A stretch of DNA of 64,000 nucleotides from Candidatus Thiocaldithrix dubininis (GTDB lineage: Bacteria > Pseudomonadota > Gammaproteobacteria > Thiotrichales > Thiotrichaceae). Below the pieces are notes generated by a model, which was given only the letters and a program-made list of their open reading frames with translations, searched no databases and had not been told where the DNA came from. Below, in pieces: positions 61,359 through 64,000 of this stretch. The position numbers and the translations under genes are program-made. Location of the stretch: positions 2,477,991 to 2,541,990 of the forward strand of contig CP124755.1 of assembly GCA_029972135.1 (NCBI GenBank). Reading direction: 5' to 3'. The first letter of the stretch is position 1; every line of letters begins with the position of its first letter.

Positions 61359-62567
61359 ATGTCATTCCTCCTTGATAAAAACATTCTTTTAGGGATAAGT
61401 GGCGGTATTGCTGCTTATAAATCAGCCGAACTCGTGCGCTTATTGCGTAAGCGTGGCGCTAATGTAAGGGTCTGTATGACTGCCGCTGCGCAAGAATTTA
61501 TTACGCCGCTGACCATGCAGGCGTTATCCGGTAATCCCGTACATACGACTTTACTAGATCCGGCTGCCGAATTAGGCATGGGGCATATTGAACTGGCTAA
61601 ATGGGCAGATTACATTCTGATTGCTCCTGCCACTGCTGATTTAATGGCGCGTATAACGCATGGTATGGCGGATGATTTATTAACCACAGTTTGCCTCGCA
61701 TCTACGGCAAAACTGATGTTAGCACCTGCAATGAATCAGCAGATGTGGCGTAATGCAGCAACTCAAGCCAATGTTAAATTATTGAATGAACGTCAAATAG
61801 CGATTTTTGGTCCAGCGTCAGGTGAACAAGCGTGTGGTGATAATGGCCCGGGACGTATGTTAGAACCTGCTGAATTATTAGCTGCCTTGGAAGAATGCTG
61901 TGCGATTGGCAGTTTATTTAAAGGCAAGCGAATTCTGATTACCGCAGGGCCTACCCGTGAAGCCATTGACCCCGTGCGTTTTTTAACCAACCGTAGCTCG
62001 GGCAAAATGGGTTATGCCATTGCACAGGCGGCTGCCAAAATGGGCGCAGAGGTTATGTTAGTTTCTGGGCATGTTGCCTTAGATTGCCCAGCACATGTTA
62101 ACCGCGTGATTACGGAATCAGCCGCAGATATGTTAGCGGCTACGCAAGCCCACGCCAATTCGGCTGATATCTTTATTGCCACCGCAGCCGTGGCGGATTA
62201 CACCCCTGTTACAGTTGCCTCACAAAAAATTAAGAAAAATTCAGATGTATTACATCTTGAAATGCAAAAAACCACCGATATTTTAGCCACGATTCGCCAA
62301 CATTATCCGCATTTATTTACGGTGGGTTTTGCAGCCGAAACACATGATCTTATGCAATACGCACGCGGTAAATTAGAGCGTAAAGGTATTGATATGATTG
62401 CAGCCAATTCGGTAGCAAATGGCAAAGCGTTTGACCAAGCCACCAATGCGTTAGAAGTGGTGTGGACAGATGGGCATATTTCGCTGCCGGAAATGAGTAA
62501 AACAGCGTTAGCTGAAGCGCTTATGAAAATTATTGCGGAGCGTTATTATGCAAAGCACGCTAATTAA
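61359..62567 (+). CDS. coaBC: Bifunctional PPC decarboxylase / PPC synthase
   Basis: 402 residues. The N-terminal flavoprotein half has [11 protein letters not shown], the catalytic His in [11 protein letters not shown] and PAMNQQMW; the C-terminal synthetase half starts near residue 188 ([18 protein letters not shown]) with TNRSSGKMG. It makes 4'-phosphopantetheine from 4'-phosphopantothenate and cysteine in coenzyme A synthesis. Confidence 0.96.
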   Translation: MSFLLDKNILLGISGGIAAYKSAELVRLLRKRGANVRVCMTAAAQEFITPLTMQALSGNPVHTTLLDPAAELGMGHIELAKWADYILIAPATADLMARITHGMADDLLTTVCLASTAKLMLAPAMNQQMWRNAATQANVKLLNERQIAIFGPASGEQACGDNGPGRMLEPAELLAALEECCAIGSLFKGKRILITAGPTREAIDPVRFLTNRSSGKMGYAIAQAAAKMGAEVMLVSGHVALDCPAHVNRVITESAADMLAATQAHANSADIFIATAAVADYTPVTVASQKIKKNSDVLHLEMQKTTDILATIRQHYPHLFTVGFAAETHDLMQYARGKLERKGIDMIAANSVANGKAFDQATNALEVVWTDGHISLPEMSKTALAEALMKIIAERYYAKHAN

Positions 62568-63272
62568 AGCTATTTAGTAGCAAGCGAATTTGCATTTATT
62601 ATGAGATTAATAAATGCAAACTTAGCTTTAAAGTGATTTAGTATTTTTTTGATTTTTTGCAGTTAATCCGCAGATTATCTCTACTAAATGTTTAGCGTAT
62701 TATTAACTTTTTATTCTGCCTACTACTTTAGTATGATGCGTGAGTTTGCCCTACAATGGCACAAATTTAATAAACACGAACTGTTATTTGGCATGTTTGA
62801 ATCAAAAAGGGGAATTACTAATATTCCCTCATAATTGTTTGTAGTTTTGCATAAAATTTACTCACATTGGTATTAAAAATTAATATGCAAATATAATCAA
62901 AAGGTTATATAAGACTTTGTGTAGAAAAATTCGAGATTTTCGCTTATTTATTATACATATATTGAATCAGATGTTTTGTAAGGCAATAAATGTTCTACAC
63001 TGATAATTTTATTTATAACCTGTTAAAATGCCACAAGCCTAAGCGTATCATATTGATGAATGCGGCTTGTGGGATTAACACGAGCAGGCTTTGCTGTGGT
63101 TAATGCATTGTAAGGGATACAACAACACATCATGAGATAGTAATAGAGTGTCACCTATTATTGTACTGATGCAAAGTAAGAGAAAACCCTATTCCCTAAC
63201 GACTAGAGTTCAATCCAAGATGTTTAGTTCCCTACAAGGTTTAATTATTTTATCTAGTTATGGGAGACTACC
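62568..63272. other. 705-bp AT-rich gap with hairpins
   Basis: No convincing gene. It holds a perfect 12-bp hairpin (62589-62600 with 62609-62620) soon after coaBC, and two hairpins, CCACAAGCC/GGCTTGTGG (63031-63039, 63064-63072) and ATTAAC/GTTAAT (63074-63079, 63099-63104), about 170 bp before the next gene. A -35/-10-like pair (TTGCAT, 18 bp, TATTAA) is near 62840-62870. It may be a long structured 5' leader. A 48-codon frame at 62688-62834 lacks a ribosome-binding site. Confidence 0.5.
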
Positions 63273-63815
63273 ATGGGTATATCGTCCGTTGTCGAGCAAA
63301 AACGCACCCGAATTGTAACGCCGTTAAGTACCAAACCGTTAGTAATGGGCTTAACTGCGGTAGATATAGGCTGGGTATTCCATTTAATGGCTTCCTTATG
63401 GATGGGCTACCATGCCTTCCACGGTGACAACCCATTAGGTTGGTTAGGTTTGAATGCCCCTGCTTATAAAATCGGTGTCGTAGCTCTGGCAGAAGGCGCG
63501 CGCGCCATTTTAAGTATGGCCGATGTGTGGGAAGAAGAAATTAACTATGTTGCCTCTACCGTCTTAGTATTGGTGTTGTTAAGTGCAGGTGGCGCTGACA
63601 TGGATCGCGTTAGTCAGGTTGTCCCTAGCTTTAATTACCATGCTAGTGTGGCTAATGTGCAAAGTGCGAAAAAATATAATATTAATCAATGTACCTTTAC
63701 TAGCTCTGTTCTAAATCGTGCATTAACTGCTAAAGAGAAAGAAGAGTGTATTGCGATTAATAAGTTAGGCATGATGGACGATAAATGGGCAAAAAATTGT
63801 GGATGTAGCTCATGA
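63273..63815 (+). CDS. Unknown membrane protein with Cys-rich soluble tail
   Basis: 180 residues of no family I recognise. About three hydrophobic segments (around 27-47, 62-80, 88-108) precede a C-terminal soluble part with four Cys (QCTF, EECIA, NCGCSS). GGGAGA lies seven bases before the ATG. The stop overlaps the next ATG by four bases (ATGA). It may start a longer unknown operon running off the window. Confidence 0.7.
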   Translation: MGISSVVEQKRTRIVTPLSTKPLVMGLTAVDIGWVFHLMASLWMGYHAFHGDNPLGWLGLNAPAYKIGVVALAEGARAILSMADVWEEEINYVASTVLVLVLLSAGGADMDRVSQVVPSFNYHASVANVQSAKKYNINQCTFTSSVLNRALTAKEKEECIAINKLGMMDDKWAKNCGCSS

Positions 63816-64000
63816 GACAGGAATTATCACCCAGCCAACAAGGTATCTTGGGTGAGATAGTTCCTTTCAGTGCAATGCCAATGCCACCCCAAGAACCCGT
63901 ACAAGTACATGTACATGTCGGCGATGGCGCTGGCCCCAATGGGCGTAGTGGATTCCCATTGATGGGCATGATTGGAATGATCACCGTAGGTATTATTGCG
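63812..64000 (+). CDS. Unknown protein, partial (cut by window end)
   Basis: Sixty-three codons are visible, starting with an ATG overlapping the preceding stop. The product begins MRQELSPSQQGILGEIVPFS, then a proline-rich stretch, a VQVHVHVGDG segment and the start of a hydrophobic helix (LMGMIGMITVGIIA). Unrecognised; probably membrane anchored and made with the preceding protein. Confidence 0.65.
   Translation, partial: MRQELSPSQQGILGEIVPFSAMPMPPQEPVQVHVHVGDGAGPNGRSGFPLMGMIGMITVGIIA

Noticed and set aside
62688-62834. 48-residue plus-strand frame after coaBC
   Set aside because: No ribosome-binding site, very AT-rich sequence, no recognisable product.

Overview
The window is a gammaproteobacterial chromosome segment. 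The gene families, the pilMNOPQ-aroK-aroB order, the fur/bamE and rnfH/ratA neighbourhoods and the moderate GC content suggest a Thiothrix-like member of the Thiotrichales. This placement is inferred from gene content only. Most of the window is housekeeping sequence broken by a few accessory insertions.

Layout. 1-4.4 kb (minus strand): a restriction-modification cluster made of a nuclease-methylase fusion, a specificity subunit and a GIY-YIG protein. 4.5-12.7 kb: xseA, a 94-bp palindromic repeat, an RpfE-type protein, a membrane protein, an RND efflux pair and a DUF4124 protein. 12.7-18.8 kb: hisC-tyrA and aroA, separated by a CHAP lipoprotein and a two-gene AAA ATPase plus PD-(D/E)XK-like module. 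hisC and aroA share a near-identical promoter element. 18.8-25.8 kb (minus strand): the type IV pilus assembly operon pilMNOPQ followed by aroK and aroB. 26-35.8 kb: PBP1A, a conserved hypothetical gene, hemE, yqeY, rpsU, fur, bamE, rnfH, ratA, lon and an hsp20 gene with a sigma-32-like promoter. 36-51 kb: tandem secreted paralogues, asd, a phosphoesterase, a DUF1615-like gene, a Ktr-type K+ uptake pair, an MFS transporter, an IalB-like protein, rhlB, cstA-ybdD, and an Anbu-type proteasome protease facing a zinc peptidase.

51.2-60.2 kb is mobile. A TnpB remnant with a divergent ribbon-helix-helix gene lies just outside a 7.8-kb island integrated at the 3' end of ssrA (tmRNA). The island is bounded by 108-bp direct repeats (52291-52398 and 60102-60209). 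It carries a tyrosine integrase beside tmRNA, a serine recombinase with a res-like site, a DUF927 ATPase, a TOPRIM protein with an N-terminal membrane segment, two divergent Arc-like repressors and two clusters of GGTTACATC iterons about 5 kb apart. One iteron cluster flanks an AT-rich stretch. This resembles a self-replicating P4-like satellite without virion genes.

60.6-64 kb: radC, coaBC, then about 700 bp of AT-rich, hairpin-containing DNA leading to two overlapping membrane-protein genes of unknown family, the second cut by the window end.

The observations I consider most worth following are: (i) the phased T8 slippery run that could fuse the methylase to its specificity subunit; (ii) the AAA plus nuclease-like pair inserted in the aromatic/histidine cluster; (iii) the two-locus iteron arrangement and membrane-anchored TOPRIM protein of the island; and (iv) the unknown gene pair at the right end.
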